From assembly GCF_020523795.1 (NCBI RefSeq), contig NZ_JAJALI010000008.1:1-64000 (forward strand): a stretch of DNA of 64,000 bases. Direction: 5' to 3'. The stretch comes from Ancylobacter sp. Lp-2. GTDB taxonomy: Bacteria; Pseudomonadota; Alphaproteobacteria; Rhizobiales; Xanthobacteraceae. How positions within the stretch are numbered: position 1 is the stretch's first letter; each line of letters starts with the position of its first letter. Under the pieces are notes generated by a model that worked only from the letters and a program-made list of their open reading frames with translations, was not told the origin of the DNA and made no database searches. This document shows, piece by piece, positions 29,925-39,463 of this stretch. A program made the position numbers and the translations under genes.

Positions 29925-31520
29925 TCAGTAATAGCGTGGGCTTAGTGGCCCGCGCGGTGCCTGCCCGAGCAGGGCGACGACTATGAGCCCGGCCAGCGCG
30001 CCCCAGTAGCAGAGCTGGAATCCGTCGATATAGGACAGCACATTGGCTTCGCGTGCTACCAGCGCGGCCAGGCTGGCGACGCCACGCGCGCTGGCTTCCT
30101 GCGCCGAGGCGCCCGCATCGGTGAAGGGGGCGGTGAAACCCTGTAGTGCATCCGTGACCTTCTGGCTCGCCGACGGCACGTGCAGGCCGAGCAGGTAGGA
30201 GTGCAACTGCTCGCGGTGGCGCAGGAAGGTCGTCATGATGCTGATGCCGGTCTCGGCGCCGCCGAGGCGCAGTACCTGCACATAGGCGCCGACCGCTGTC
30301 GCCTGCTTCGGATCGGAATTGGCGAGCAGGTAGACCACCGCGGCCAGGAAGGTGAAGCCCTGGCCGACCGACTGGATGAGCAGCATCGGCAGGAAGCTCC
30401 AGGCCGCCCATTCATGGGTGATGTAGGTGCCCATATGCCCGGCGATGGCAAAGGCGAGGAAGCCGATCAGCAGGCTCAGCCGGACGTCGAACAGGCGGAT
30501 CATGATCACCGCGACCGGCATGATCACCAGCAGCGGCAGAGCGACGCCGACGACGATCGGGCCGCCGATCTCCTCCGGCCGCAGCCCGACCACGTTGGAG
30601 AGGAAGTTCGGGACCAGCAGGCTGTTCGACATGCTGGCGAGGTTGAAGCACAGGATGATCAGGAAGCCGAGCAGCACGTTGCGCTTGGCGATGACGCGAT
30701 GGCTCGCCCAGGGCGCCCTCACCAGCGTCTCGTTGACGAAGAAGAACACGTGCATCGCCACGCCCGCCACCAGCAGGGAGAGGATCAGCCCGGATTGCAG
30801 CCAGTCCAGCCGGTTGCCCTGGTCGAGCGCCACGTAGATGAGCGCCCAGCTGGAGCCGAGCAGGGCCATGCCGCCCCAATCGGCGCGTTGCAGCAGCGCG
30901 ATGTCGATTTTTTCCACCGGCGAACCGAGGCGTACCAAAATGCCGATGAGCGGGGCCAGGAAGACGTCCTGCCAATAGACCCACTCCCAGGACAGGTGGG
31001 TCTCGTAGAAGCCGACGATGGCGACGCCGGTGCTCTGCGAAAAAGCCAGGCGGAAGGCATACACCGCCAGCGCCGGCACCCACCATTTCAGCGGCAGGTT
31101 GCGGAAGATGATCATGATCGTCGCCGGGATGAACACCCCGAGCAGGAAGCCGCGCAGCCCGTGCAGCAGCGCGAGCGTCTCCCAGTTCCGCACCTCGGGA
31201 ATGATCGCCGAGACCACCGCATAGACGAGGCTCGGCCAGAACAGCACCCGGCCGACGCCGAAGGTGGCCGCTAGCCAGGCAACCGCCGGGGCGATGAAGA
31301 TCTGCGGCGCGGTGGCGATGGTGGAAAGCCAGGCGCCCTGATCGAAACTGAGCCCGAAGGCGCCGCGCAGGTCCGGCAAGCCGATGGAGAACAGCCGCGT
31401 GTCGAAGCCGACGAGGAAGGAGCCGAGCAGTACCGCCGCGGCGGCGAGGGCGGGCCGGCCATAGGGGTGGATTTGCGGAGGCGCGGGGAGGGTGACGGCG
31501 GTGGCGGTCATGGCGGTCAT
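29925..31520 (-). CDS. EmrB/DHA2-family MFS multidrug exporter
   Basis: A 531-residue inner-membrane transporter with about 14 hydrophobic helices, the size of the DHA2 drug:proton antiporters. Its start ATG (31520) overlaps the stop of the membrane fusion gene by four bases, so the two form an EmrA-EmrB-type pair for efflux across both membranes with an outer-membrane channel encoded elsewhere. The helix 1 segment is LLGSFLVGFDTRLFSIGLPD. A long frame runs on upstream through the fusion protein, but in a shadow frame. Confidence 0.9.
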   Translation of the reverse strand: MTAMTATAVTLPAPPQIHPYGRPALAAAAVLLGSFLVGFDTRLFSIGLPDLRGAFGLSFDQGAWLSTIATAPQIFIAPAVAWLAATFGVGRVLFWPSLVYAVVSAIIPEVRNWETLALLHGLRGFLLGVFIPATIMIIFRNLPLKWWVPALAVYAFRLAFSQSTGVAIVGFYETHLSWEWVYWQDVFLAPLIGILVRLGSPVEKIDIALLQRADWGGMALLGSSWALIYVALDQGNRLDWLQSGLILSLLVAGVAMHVFFFVNETLVRAPWASHRVIAKRNVLLGFLIILCFNLASMSNSLLVPNFLSNVVGLRPEEIGGPIVVGVALPLLVIMPVAVIMIRLFDVRLSLLIGFLAFAIAGHMGTYITHEWAAWSFLPMLLIQSVGQGFTFLAAVVYLLANSDPKQATAVGAYVQVLRLGGAETGISIMTTFLRHREQLHSYLLGLHVPSASQKVTDALQGFTAPFTDAGASAQEASARGVASLAALVAREANVLSYIDGFQLCYWGALAGLIVVALLGQAPRGPLSPRYY

Positions 31521-32638
31521 TTCGCCGCGTCGATGTGGATCTGCGCTTCCACGGACATGCCGGCGCGCAACCTGTCGGTCAGCGCCTGCCCCGGCTCGAT
31601 GGCGATGCGCACCGGGATGCGCTGCACCACCTTGGTGAAGTTGCCGGTGGCGTTGTCCGGTGGCAGCAGAGCGAAGACCGAGCCGCTCGCCGGCGAGATG
31701 CGCTCCACCCGCCCGTGCAGCGTCTGGCCGGGGAAGGTGTCGACGGTGATGTCGACCTTCTGGCCGGGAGCGACATGGGTGAGCTGCGTCTCCTTGAAAT
31801 TGGCGATCACATAGACGTTGGGGATCGGCACCGCGGCGATCAGGTTGGTACCGACATTCACATAGTCGCCGATCTGCACGAGACGGGTGCCGACAATGCC
31901 GTCGAAGGGCGCGGACACCTGCGTGTAGCTGAGCTTGAGGTCGGCGGTCTTCAGATTGGCGTTGGCGGCGTCCAGACTGGCGCGCAGCGTGCCTTCCTGT
32001 CCGGTTAGCACGTCGAGCTGGCGCTTCTGTGCCTCGATGGCGGCCTGCGCCGAGCGCACATCCGCCTGCGCCTTGGCGAGATTGGCGGTGGCCTGCTGCA
32101 GCTTCTGCTCGGTGCCGGCGATGCCGCCCTGCACCAGGGTCTGCTGGCGGGTGAACTCCTCGCTCATCTCCACCTCGGCCGCCTGGGCGGAGACCAGCTG
32201 CGCCTCGGCCTGGCTGATGACCGCGCGCTGGAGTTCCTCTTGATTGCGCAGATTGGTGAGCGCCGCCTGCGCCCCCTCCACCGCCGCCTGCGCGGCGTCG
32301 CGGACCGCCTGATAGTCGGCGGGGTCGATCTCGACCAGCGGCTGGCCGGCCTTCACCGCCTGATAGTCGTCGACCAGCACTTTGAGCACATTGCCGCTGA
32401 TGCGGGCGCTGAGCGTCGAGACGTCGGCGCGCACATAGGCGTCGTCGGTATATTGCACCGGCTGCTCGCTGGCCCACTGGCTCCAGCGGTTGTTGGTGTA
32501 AACCAGCAGCCCGCCGACGGCGAGGATCGCCGCCAGCGGGATCAGCAGCCGGCGCAGACTGGCGGCGAGCGAGAAGGGCGTGTCGTCCTCGGGAGAAGCC
32601 TGGCTGGTCGCGTGGTCGGGCGGGGTCTGGGTGGGCAT
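31517..32638 (-). CDS. HlyD/EmrA-family membrane fusion protein
   Basis: A 373-residue periplasmic adaptor. One N-terminal helix (about 31-50, LIPLAAILAVGGLLVYTNN) anchors it in the inner membrane. A barrel-sandwich (lipoyl-like) domain in two halves (SGNVLKVLVDDYQAVKAGQ and SAPFDGIVGTRLVQIGDYV) flanks a long Ala/Gln-rich coiled coil (about 110-220). A beta-barrel domain follows. It is coupled by a 4-base overlap to the EmrB-type exporter. Confidence 0.92.
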   Translation of the reverse strand: MPTQTPPDHATSQASPEDDTPFSLAASLRRLLIPLAAILAVGGLLVYTNNRWSQWASEQPVQYTDDAYVRADVSTLSARISGNVLKVLVDDYQAVKAGQPLVEIDPADYQAVRDAAQAAVEGAQAALTNLRNQEELQRAVISQAEAQLVSAQAAEVEMSEEFTRQQTLVQGGIAGTEQKLQQATANLAKAQADVRSAQAAIEAQKRQLDVLTGQEGTLRASLDAANANLKTADLKLSYTQVSAPFDGIVGTRLVQIGDYVNVGTNLIAAVPIPNVYVIANFKETQLTHVAPGQKVDITVDTFPGQTLHGRVERISPASGSVFALLPPDNATGNFTKVVQRIPVRIAIEPGQALTDRLRAGMSVEAQIHIDAAK

Positions 32639-32776
32639 GTCGCGAGGGCCTTCCTTCGGGCGGATGGATCGCCGCCGGCGCGACGATCCTGACGATCATC
32701 GTGCCGGCATGCTTTCCAGAATCCATTCCGCATCGTTCCGGACGTGTGGGGCCGCAACGGTGCGGAGCCGAGCATG

Positions 32777-33979
32777 TCACCCGGCGCGGCGACGAACCAG
32801 AGCCGAGAGTTGCAGCAGCGTCGCCACCGCCGAGAGGCCGATGCCGAGGGCAGAGACGGCAGCCCAGCCGCCGGCGCTCCAGGCGAGGCTCGCGGTGGCG
32901 GAGCCGAGGGCACCGCCGAGGAACATCGCCCCCATCAGTACGGTGTTCAGCCGGGCGCGAGCGGCGGGGCGGAGCGAGAACACGATGTGCTGGTTGGACA
33001 CCAGGGCGCTCTGGATGCCGAAATCGAGCAGGATCACCCCGACCACCAGGCCGGCGAGCGAGCCCCAGGCGCCGAAGACCAGCCACGACACCAGGGTGAC
33101 GACCGCTCCCAGCATTACCGCCAGCGAGGCACCGCGCTTGTCGGCGAAGCGGCCGGCGAGCGGGGCGGCGAGGATGCCGACCGCGCCGACGAGCCCGAAC
33201 AGGCCGGCAATGTCGGCGCCGAAGCCGAAGCGCGGTTCCGCCAGCCGGAAGGCGAGAACGGTCCAGAACACGGTGAAGGCGGCGAACAGCGCGGCCTGGG
33301 TCAGCGCCGCCAGCCGCAGCGCCGGAAACTCGCTCCAGAGATGCACGATGGAGTGCAGCAGCCGGCCATAGCGCATGCCCGAATCCGGTCGGCTGTGCGG
33401 CAGGGTAAGAGCCATCAATCCGGCAGCGGCGAGCGCCATCGGCACGGCGAGCCAGAACATTTCGCGCCAGCCGCCATGGGTGGCGACAAAGCCGGCCAGG
33501 GTGCGGCTGAGCAGGATGCCGGCGAGCAGGCCGGCCATCACGGTGCCGACCGTCGCGCCGCGCTTCTCCGGAGCCGCCAGATGCGCGGCGAGCGGCACGA
33601 TCTGCTGCGCGACGGTGGCAGCGAGGCCTACCGCCAGCGAGGCCAGCACGATCATCAGCCCGGAGGGGGCCACGGCCGCCAGCACCAGCGCGGCTGCCAG
33701 CACGACGAACTGCGCGACGATCAGACGGCGCCGCTCGACGAGGTCGCCGAGCGGGACCAGCAGGAACAGCCCGATGGCATAACCGAGCTGCGTCGCCGTC
33801 GGGATCGCCGCGGTGACGGGACCGGGCAGGTCCTGCTCGATGATCGCGAGCATGGGCTGGTTGTAATAGATATTGGCCACGGCGACGCCGGCGGCGGTCG
33901 CCATGGCGAAGGTGGTGCCGAGGCCGAGGGTCGTCTCGGCCGGCACATGGGTTTCGTGCACGCTTTGCTGCGTGGTCAT
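32777..33979 (-). CDS. MFS transporter, DHA1-like drug efflux type
   Basis: A 400-residue inner-membrane protein with twelve helices. The start region reads [17 protein letters not shown], the pattern of the YnfM/CmlA-like group of the MFS, and [10 protein letters not shown] is the motif A loop. The ATG at 33979 follows CAGGAGAG, and 20 codons of open frame upstream are not needed. It is divergent from a LysR regulator and is followed on the same strand, after 138 bases, by the EmrAB-type pair, so the three may be one efflux operon. Confidence 0.9.
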   Translation of the reverse strand: MTTQQSVHETHVPAETTLGLGTTFAMATAAGVAVANIYYNQPMLAIIEQDLPGPVTAAIPTATQLGYAIGLFLLVPLGDLVERRRLIVAQFVVLAAALVLAAVAPSGLMIVLASLAVGLAATVAQQIVPLAAHLAAPEKRGATVGTVMAGLLAGILLSRTLAGFVATHGGWREMFWLAVPMALAAAGLMALTLPHSRPDSGMRYGRLLHSIVHLWSEFPALRLAALTQAALFAAFTVFWTVLAFRLAEPRFGFGADIAGLFGLVGAVGILAAPLAGRFADKRGASLAVMLGAVVTLVSWLVFGAWGSLAGLVVGVILLDFGIQSALVSNQHIVFSLRPAARARLNTVLMGAMFLGGALGSATASLAWSAGGWAAVSALGIGLSAVATLLQLSALVRRRAG

Positions 33980-34140
33980 GGGAATCTCTCCTGCGCCCGA
34001 CGCGTCCGCGCTGTCTGCGCGGGTGGGACGAACCGGCATCGGTCGCCAATGTTCGGTATCGATTGCGTTTGAAGATAATATTTCGCATGAACTGTTATAG
34101 TGTCTTGCCGTGATGCACGATTGTATCGGATTCTGATGTA
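33980..34140. promoter_or_regulatory. divergent MFS pump / LysR control region
   Basis: These 161 bases are AT-rich in the middle (34065-34140) and contain CGAT-TGT-ATCG at 34118-34128, a short inverted repeat 12 bases before the LysR start. LysR proteins usually bind in such gaps and act on both genes. Confidence 0.45.
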
Positions 34141-35052
34141 ATGGATTTCGACGCCCTGGCCGTGTTGGTGGAGACCGCTTCGGCGGGGAGCCTGGCGGGG
34201 GCGGCGCGGCGGCTGCGGCTCTCGCCGATGGGTGCGACGCGGCTGCTGGCCGGGCTGGAGAAGGAGCTCGGCGTCCGGCTGGTGCATCGGACGACGCGGG
34301 CTCTTTCCCTGACCGATGACGGCCTCTCCTTCCTGCCGCATGCCGAGGCGTTGCTGGAAGAGCGTGCCGCAGCGCTCGCTAGCCTGCGCGGCCGGCAGGG
34401 CGGCGCCAGCGGGCTGCTGCGGCTCAGCGCTTCGCTGGCCTTCGGCCGCCAGGTGGTGGCGCCGCTGGTGGTGGAGTTCATGGCGGCGCACCCGCAGGTA
34501 ACGGTCGATCTGCAGCTGTCTGACAGCGTGGTCGACATCGTCGCCGAGGGTCTCGACCTCGCCATTCGCATTGCGCCGTTGGACGACAGCAGCCTGATCG
34601 CCCAGCGTCTGACCGACAATCCGCGCTGGCTGGTGGCGGCGCCCGGCTATCTCGAGCGCCGTGGCGCCCCAGGCGACCTCGCAGAACTCGCCGGGCACGA
34701 GTGCCTGACGGTAAGCGCGGTGCCGCACTGGAGCTTCCGGGTCGGCACGGCGATGCGGCGGGTCAAGGTGGCGGGGCGGTTTTCCGCCAATTCGGTGGAC
34801 GCGATCCATGCCGCCTGCCGGGGCGGGCTCGGCATCGCCAACCTGTCGGACTGGAACCTGCACGATGACATCGCGCGAGGCCTGTTGCGCCGGGTTCAAC
34901 TGGCCGACGCGGTGCCGGAGCCGCTCTCCATCTGGGCGGTCTACCCGACGCGGCGGCTGGTGCCGGCCAAGGTAAGGCAATTCATCGAGGCGCTGTCGCA
35001 GCGGCTAAAGGCCGACGCGGCGGAACGCAACGACGAGCTGCCGGCGGATTGA
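34141..35052 (+). CDS. LysR-family transcriptional regulator
   Basis: A 303-residue regulator with the N-terminal winged HTH (about 1-60, [22 protein letters not shown]) and a two-lobed substrate-binding domain (about 90-295, with the [19 protein letters not shown] stretch typical of the DmlR/AaeR-like subgroup). It is divergent from the MFS efflux gene and most likely controls it in response to the pump's substrate. No good ribosome binding site is seen before ATG 34141. Confidence 0.9.
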   Translation: MDFDALAVLVETASAGSLAGAARRLRLSPMGATRLLAGLEKELGVRLVHRTTRALSLTDDGLSFLPHAEALLEERAAALASLRGRQGGASGLLRLSASLAFGRQVVAPLVVEFMAAHPQVTVDLQLSDSVVDIVAEGLDLAIRIAPLDDSSLIAQRLTDNPRWLVAAPGYLERRGAPGDLAELAGHECLTVSAVPHWSFRVGTAMRRVKVAGRFSANSVDAIHAACRGGLGIANLSDWNLHDDIARGLLRRVQLADAVPEPLSIWAVYPTRRLVPAKVRQFIEALSQRLKADAAERNDELPAD

Positions 35053-35069
35053 ACGCCGGACGGTAGTCG

Positions 35070-36977
35070 TCAGCCCGCGATCTGGCTGCCCCGCGCGGGC
35101 AGCATGATCGCGATCTGGCCACCCCAGCCGCCGCCTGGAGGATCGATGCGGATCTCGCCGTCATGGGCGTTGATGATGGTGCGGCACATTGCGAGGCCGA
35201 GGCCCATGCCGTTGGCCTTGGTGGTGAAGAAGGGCTCGAAGGCCTTCTGTGCGGCCTCGGCGGCGAAGCCGGGGCCGGAATCGCGCACTTCGACGCCCAC
35301 CCCGCCGCCGAGGCGCCAGGTGCGTACCACGATCCGCCGCTCGCCGGCCGGCGTCGCGTGCATTGCCTGGATGGCGTTGGTGATCAGGTTGATCAGCACT
35401 TGCTGCAGCATGATGCGGTCGCCTTCGACCGCCAGCCCGTCGGCCTCCAGCGCCGGCGTCAGCGTCACGCCATGGGCGGCGATCTCGTGCTGCACCAGCC
35501 GGACGGCTTCGCCGACCAAAGCGTCGACGTCGAGCGTCGCCCGTTCGGGCTCCACTTTGGTCATGAAGGAGCGCACGCGCCGCACCACCTGCGAGGCGCG
35601 CCGGGCCGCCTCGCCGGCGGCGTCGAGCGAGGCCCGCACCTCGGCGAGGTTCGGTGGGTCGCGGTCCATCCACCGGCTCGCCGCCGCCGCATGGGCGGAA
35701 ATGGCGGCGAGCGGCTGGTTGATCTCATGCGCGATGGAGGCGGAGACCTCGCCGATCGTGGCGGCGCGCAGCGCGTGATCGAGCTGGCTGCGGGTGCGCT
35801 GCAGCGCCTCCTGCACGCGGATGCGCTCGGTGATGTTGAGGACGCTGGCCTGCACGCGGTCCAAAAGCTCGGGCGGCGGGAAGTTGAAGGCGACCAGCAC
35901 CCGCAGCGGCTCGCCCTGGCGAGTGCGAATGCCGGCTTCGCTCTGGAAATGCGGGGCGCCGGAATCAAGCGCCAGCAGGAAACCGATGAAATCCTCGTCG
36001 GGATCGGTGAGGAACCCATCGAGATGGGTAAAGAATTCCTCCTTGGACGAGACACCCATCAAATGCAGCCCGGTGCCGTTCACATCGGTGACGCGGACGC
36101 TGGCGCGGATGCGGCGCAGCAGCTCCGGGTGCTGGGCAAGATAGAGCGCGAGGTCGTCGATGCCCTGCGCCCGTAGCGCATCGAGTTCCGCCTTCACCGG
36201 CCGCAGATCATGCTCCCAGATCGCCACCGCCAGTGTTTCGAAGATGGTGCGGAAACGCTGCTCGCTCTGGCTCAGCGCCTCGATGGCGGCCTTGCGCTGG
36301 GTGATGTCGGTGTTGGTCTCGAGAGTGGTACCCTCGTAGCGGCCGGGCTCGGTGCGCCGGCGCAGCCGGCTGAACACATGGATGGCGCGCCCGTCACGCG
36401 CGGTCTGCACGACCTCGCCTTCCCAGGCACCGTCCCGCGCCAGCGCGGCCCTGACGGTGCCGCGCGACTGCGGGTAGCGGGTCGCCAGCAGGGCATGGGG
36501 ATCCTGCCCATAGGCCTCCTCGAAGCTCCAGCCATAGAGCGTCTCGGCGCCGTGATTCCAGTACATCACCCGATCGGTGACGTCGGTGAGGAAGATGGCG
36601 TCGCTGGTGACGTCGAGCAGCTCCGCCTGCGAGGCGACGGTCTGCCGGTCGCCGTGGCGTTGCAGCAGGATGAAGGCGGCACCGAGGATCGCCGCCAGGC
36701 TGAACAGCAGACGCAACGCCGCGTCGATCGATATGTCTTCGTCGTGCCCGTAGAAGAAGCTGAAAAGCGCAAGGGCGATGCAACCGGCCGCCGTGACGCG
36801 GATCGCGCGTTCCGACGCCGTGTCGCCAATGACGATCAGCACCAGCACATACAGAACAGCCACGGCGCTGCTCAGCATGGTGAAGCTGTCTATGGCAAAG
36901 ATCGCCGCTGCCAGAGCGGCAGCTCCGGCATAGCGGCCCCTCGATCCCAGGATGCCCGGAACTGCTTGTCTTCGCAT
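35070..36977 (-). CDS. membrane-bound PAS sensor histidine kinase 1
   Basis: About 635 residues. In order: an N-terminal membrane domain (about 16-109) with FAIDSFTMLSSAVAVLYVLV, a PAS domain (about 119-234, MYWNHGAETLYGW), a second PAS-like region (about 240-385), HisKA with the phospho-acceptor His417 in SIAHEINQPL, and HATPase_c ending in FFTTKANGMGLGLAMCR. The kinase core is FixL-like. The membrane domain is shared with kinase 2 (40120-41667), the second PAS-like region is not. The start is uncertain: ATG 36977 gives a leader of about 35 bases from the predicted promoter; GTG 37010 is the alternative. No cognate regulator is adjacent; the FixJ-type protein at 39464 is the nearest. Confidence 0.9.
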   Translation of the reverse strand: MRRQAVPGILGSRGRYAGAAALAAAIFAIDSFTMLSSAVAVLYVLVLIVIGDTASERAIRVTAAGCIALALFSFFYGHDEDISIDAALRLLFSLAAILGAAFILLQRHGDRQTVASQAELLDVTSDAIFLTDVTDRVMYWNHGAETLYGWSFEEAYGQDPHALLATRYPQSRGTVRAALARDGAWEGEVVQTARDGRAIHVFSRLRRRTEPGRYEGTTLETNTDITQRKAAIEALSQSEQRFRTIFETLAVAIWEHDLRPVKAELDALRAQGIDDLALYLAQHPELLRRIRASVRVTDVNGTGLHLMGVSSKEEFFTHLDGFLTDPDEDFIGFLLALDSGAPHFQSEAGIRTRQGEPLRVLVAFNFPPPELLDRVQASVLNITERIRVQEALQRTRSQLDHALRAATIGEVSASIAHEINQPLAAISAHAAAASRWMDRDPPNLAEVRASLDAAGEAARRASQVVRRVRSFMTKVEPERATLDVDALVGEAVRLVQHEIAAHGVTLTPALEADGLAVEGDRIMLQQVLINLITNAIQAMHATPAGERRIVVRTWRLGGGVGVEVRDSGPGFAAEAAQKAFEPFFTTKANGMGLGLAMCRTIINAHDGEIRIDPPGGGWGGQIAIMLPARGSQIAG

Positions 36978-37018
36978 AGGAATTTGCGACTTCTCGTAGG
37001 GTAAGGTCACGCGGCGCC

Positions 37019-37046
37019 ATTATAGGGATGGCGCGCCGCCTGTCAT
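37019..37046 (-). promoter_or_regulatory. near-consensus sigma70-type promoter of sensor kinase 1
   Basis: On the minus strand ATGACA (37046-37041), a 16-base spacer, then TATAAT (37024-37019). Transcription would start near 37012, just before the kinase gene. An imperfect palindrome lies 60 or so bases further upstream. Confidence 0.6.
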
Positions 37047-37066
37047 CGGCCAAAGCGGTCAACGAC

Positions 37067-37082
37067 CCTATACCGAGGTATG
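37067..37082. promoter_or_regulatory. 16-bp imperfect palindrome upstream of kinase 1 promoter
   Basis: CCTATACCGAGGTATG, with arms ATACC and GGTAT around GA. The same 16-mer with two changes occurs at 41685-41700 between kinase 2 and poxB. Its centre is about 62 bases upstream of the predicted start of transcription, the place where class I activators bind. The FixJ-type regulator of this cluster is the candidate ligand. Confidence 0.55.
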
Positions 37083-37105
37083 CTCCGAGGGGCGCGGCGC
37101 GCCGG

Positions 37106-37636
37106 TCAGGTCGGTTGCGACGCGACCTCCTGAAGGACCGCCACCAGGCTGTCGACGTCGCGCGGACCGTCATAGCGCAGGCCGTTGATGAACAGTGTCG
37201 GGGTGCCGTTGACGCCGCTCCGCAAGCCGCCGGAGAAATCGCGGCGGATCTTCTCGTCGTAACGGCCCTCGAAGCCGGCGCGCAGATGCGCCTCGTCGAG
37301 GTCGATCGCCTGCGCCAGTGCCCGGAGGCCGGCATCGTCGAGCGCGTCCTGATGCTCGTAGAGCAGGTCATGCGCCTCCCAGAACCGGCCGATACCCGCC
37401 GCCGCCTCGGCGAATTCGGCGGCGCGCCCGGCATGGGGATGCTGCTGGGTGAGCGGGAAATTGCGGAACACGAAGCGCAGTTGGTCGCCCATCGCTGCCT
37501 GCACGGCCTTGAGCACCGGATAGGCTTCCCCGCAATAGGGGCATTCATAGTCGCCATATTCGACCAGGGTGACCGGCGCATCGGCTGGCCCTTGGGCGTG
37601 GTCGTCGGCACCGACCGCGGGGGTGAGACGGCTCAT
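37106..37636 (-). CDS. DsbA-fold thiol:disulfide oxidoreductase, cytoplasmic type
   Basis: A 176-residue thioredoxin-like protein of the DsbA family. The active site is CPYC at 32-35 in YGDYECPYCGEAYP, and the cis-Pro loop is NGTPTLFING. There is no signal peptide, so it should act in the cytoplasm, unlike true DsbA. Its ATG overlaps the stop of the peroxiredoxin gene by four bases (37633-37636). Close coupling suggests that it recycles, or works with, that peroxiredoxin. Confidence 0.88.
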   Translation of the reverse strand: MSRLTPAVGADDHAQGPADAPVTLVEYGDYECPYCGEAYPVLKAVQAAMGDQLRFVFRNFPLTQQHPHAGRAAEFAEAAAGIGRFWEAHDLLYEHQDALDDAGLRALAQAIDLDEAHLRAGFEGRYDEKIRRDFSGGLRSGVNGTPTLFINGLRYDGPRDVDSLVAVLQEVASQPT

Positions 37637-38142
37637 GGCGCCACTCCCGTGGTGTTCGCCCCGGCCAGGGCATCCAGTGCGTCCAGAATGCCGTCTGCAC
37701 CGGGATTGAGGCCGAGAGGCGAGACATAGCTCCAGCGGATCACACCCTCGCCATCGATCACGAACAGCGCCCGCTCGGAAGTGCCGTCATGCTCGCGATA
37801 GACGCCGTAGCGGCGCGCCACGCCGCCCTTGGGCTCGAAATCGGCCAGCAGCGGGAAGTGCAGCTTGCGGTCGGCGGCGAAGGCGGCGTGGCACCACACC
37901 CCGTCGGTGGAGATGCCGACCAGCTGGGCGCCGTAGCGGTGGAACTCGGGAAGTATCTCGTTGTAGAGCGCCATCTGGTCGCCGCAGACCGGGCTCCAGT
38001 CGGCGGGATAGAAGGCGAGGATGACCGGCCGGCCCTTGAGATCCGCGAGGGACAGGGCCTGATCCGGCGTCGCCGGCAAGCTGAAGGCGGGAGCCGGTTC
38101 GCCGGAGGTCAAGGCGCCGGCATGGGCGGAGGTCTCGGGCAT
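37633..38142 (-). CDS. AhpC/TSA-family peroxiredoxin
   Basis: A 169-residue peroxidase with the peroxidatic Cys53 in YPADWSPVCGDQ (PxxxSxxC). The only other cysteine is Cys84 in DGVWCHAAF. It reduces hydroperoxides in the cytoplasm. ATG 38142 follows TGGAGAC. It is coupled to the DsbA-fold gene and sits below dps on the same strand, so the three probably form an oxidative stress unit. The class is near AhpE/BCP; the resolving route is not evident from sequence. Confidence 0.9.
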   Translation of the reverse strand: MPETSAHAGALTSGEPAPAFSLPATPDQALSLADLKGRPVILAFYPADWSPVCGDQMALYNEILPEFHRYGAQLVGISTDGVWCHAAFAADRKLHFPLLADFEPKGGVARRYGVYREHDGTSERALFVIDGEGVIRWSYVSPLGLNPGADGILDALDALAGANTTGVAP

Positions 38143-38199
38143 CGGTTTGTCTCCAGGACCGCCGCCGGTGCGCTGTCGCACCGGCGAGGCGGCGGACGC

Positions 38200-38718
38200 T
38201 CAGTGGTTCGAACGGGTGGATTCGTAGAGGAACCAGCTGCGGCGCTCGGTCTCGTCGATCCAGTTCTCGATCAGGCTGGCGGTCGCGACGTCGTTGTACT
38301 CGTCGCAGACCGCGTGGGTGGCGCGCAGGAAGCCGGTGAGCTGGCGGTTGTCCTCGGCAAGCTCGGCGAGCATGTCCTGCGCGGTCACGTAGTCGGCGTC
38401 GTTATCGGCGATGCGCTGCAGGCGGGAGATATGGCCGATGGAGCGCAGCGTGGTGCCGCCGACCTTGCGGGCGCGTTCGGCGATGTCGTCGGTCATCGCG
38501 AAAAGCTGGTCGCCCTGATCGTCAAGCATGAGGTGATAGTCGCGGAAGTGCGGGCCCGACATGTGCCAGTGGAAGTTCTTGGTCTTGAGATAGAGCGCGA
38601 ACACGTCGGCCAGCAGCGTGGTCAGCGCGGCGGCGATGTCGCGGGTGGCGTCGGCACCGAGATCGGTGGGGGTGCGCAGCGGCGCGATCTGGCGCGTCTT
38701 CGCCGGTGTGTCGGTCAT
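38200..38718 (-). CDS. dps: Dps-family DNA-protecting ferritin-like protein
   Basis: A 172-residue ferritin-like four-helix protein. The ferroxidase ligands are in place: His50/His52 in NFHWHMSG, His62 in DYHLMLDD, and Asp78 and Glu81 in TDDIAERAR. Dps dodecamers store iron oxidised with H2O2 and guard DNA under stress. ATG 38718 follows GGAGAG; the longer open frame upstream is Arg- and Pro-rich and not credible. It lies between the receiver gene and the peroxiredoxin, all on the minus strand. Confidence 0.94.
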   Translation of the reverse strand: MTDTPAKTRQIAPLRTPTDLGADATRDIAAALTTLLADVFALYLKTKNFHWHMSGPHFRDYHLMLDDQGDQLFAMTDDIAERARKVGGTTLRSIGHISRLQRIADNDADYVTAQDMLAELAEDNRQLTGFLRATHAVCDEYNDVATASLIENWIDETERRSWFLYESTRSNH

Positions 38719-38978
38719 GGCAGGCTCTCCAATCGGGCGGGTTGCATTCGGAAGGGCGGCGGTGCCGTCGCCGCACGGATCCCGCGCAGGCCGGCCATTC
38801 GAGGCGGTCCATGTCGGGGCATCCGATGATACCAAAGCTAGGCCGGCTGTCCGGGCCGGGATATCGGCCGTTTGGTTTGCAGCCTCATACATGAGTGTGA
38901 GGCCTCGCAGCGGGCATGCAGGCGCGGGGCATCGGAGGCGTTCCACCTCGGATGTCTCGACGGCGAGGAAAGGGAAGA

Positions 38979-39353
38979 TCAGGCCGGGTGGCTGAGCGCC
39001 TGGTCGAGGCAGGCGATCATCTCGCCGCCGTCGAAGGGCTTGCTGAGGAAGCCGATGGCGCCGGAGGCCGTTACCTGGCGGCGCAGACGTTCCTCGGGAA
39101 AGGCGGTGATGAAGATCAGCGGCACGCGATGGCCACCCTGGCGCAGGCGCGCCTGCAGCTCGACGCCGCTCATGCCGGGCATCTGCACGTCGGTGATCAC
39201 GCAGTCGCTGTCGAACAGCCGGGGCGAATGGAGAAAATCCTCGGCCGACGCAAAGGTACTGGTCTCGAACCCCAGCGACCGAACCAGGCTTGCGGTCGCG
39301 GTCCGCACCGACTCGTCATCATCGATGATCGAGATCATCGCGGTCTGGCGCAC
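38979..39353 (-). CDS. stand-alone response regulator receiver protein
   Basis: A 124-residue receiver with no output domain. The acidic pocket DDDE, the phospho-acceptor Asp55 in CVITDVQMPG, the Thr in IFITAF and the Lys in GFLSKPF are all present, and the sequence is nearest to the FixJ receiver class. GTG 39353 has AAGGA upstream; ATG 39338 is an alternative start. It follows the full FixJ-type regulator by 110 bases. It may compete for phosphate from one of the two kinases or relay it. Confidence 0.88.
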   Translation of the reverse strand: MRQTAMISIIDDDESVRTATASLVRSLGFETSTFASAEDFLHSPRLFDSDCVITDVQMPGMSGVELQARLRQGGHRVPLIFITAFPEERLRRQVTASGAIGFLSKPFDGGEMIACLDQALSHPA

Positions 39354-39463
39354 AATGGTTGATCCTTCTCGCTGATCGGGACGCGCACCGATCTCACGTC
39401 TCTTGTTGCTCTCTATATCGCCCAGCAGCGAGTGGTTCGAAATTATATGAAGGTTTGCGTCCT

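Noticed and set aside
29925-34088. A 1387-codon frame that joins the EmrB-type gene to upstream DNA
   Set aside because: Only the last 531 codons are an MFS protein. The upstream part is a shadow frame of the HlyD and MFS genes, and the ATGA overlap at 31517-31520 marks the true start.
39442-39447. TATAAT on the minus strand before the lone receiver gene
   Set aside because: It is within reach of the gene but no acceptable -35 lies at 15-18 bases, so I did not list it as a promoter.
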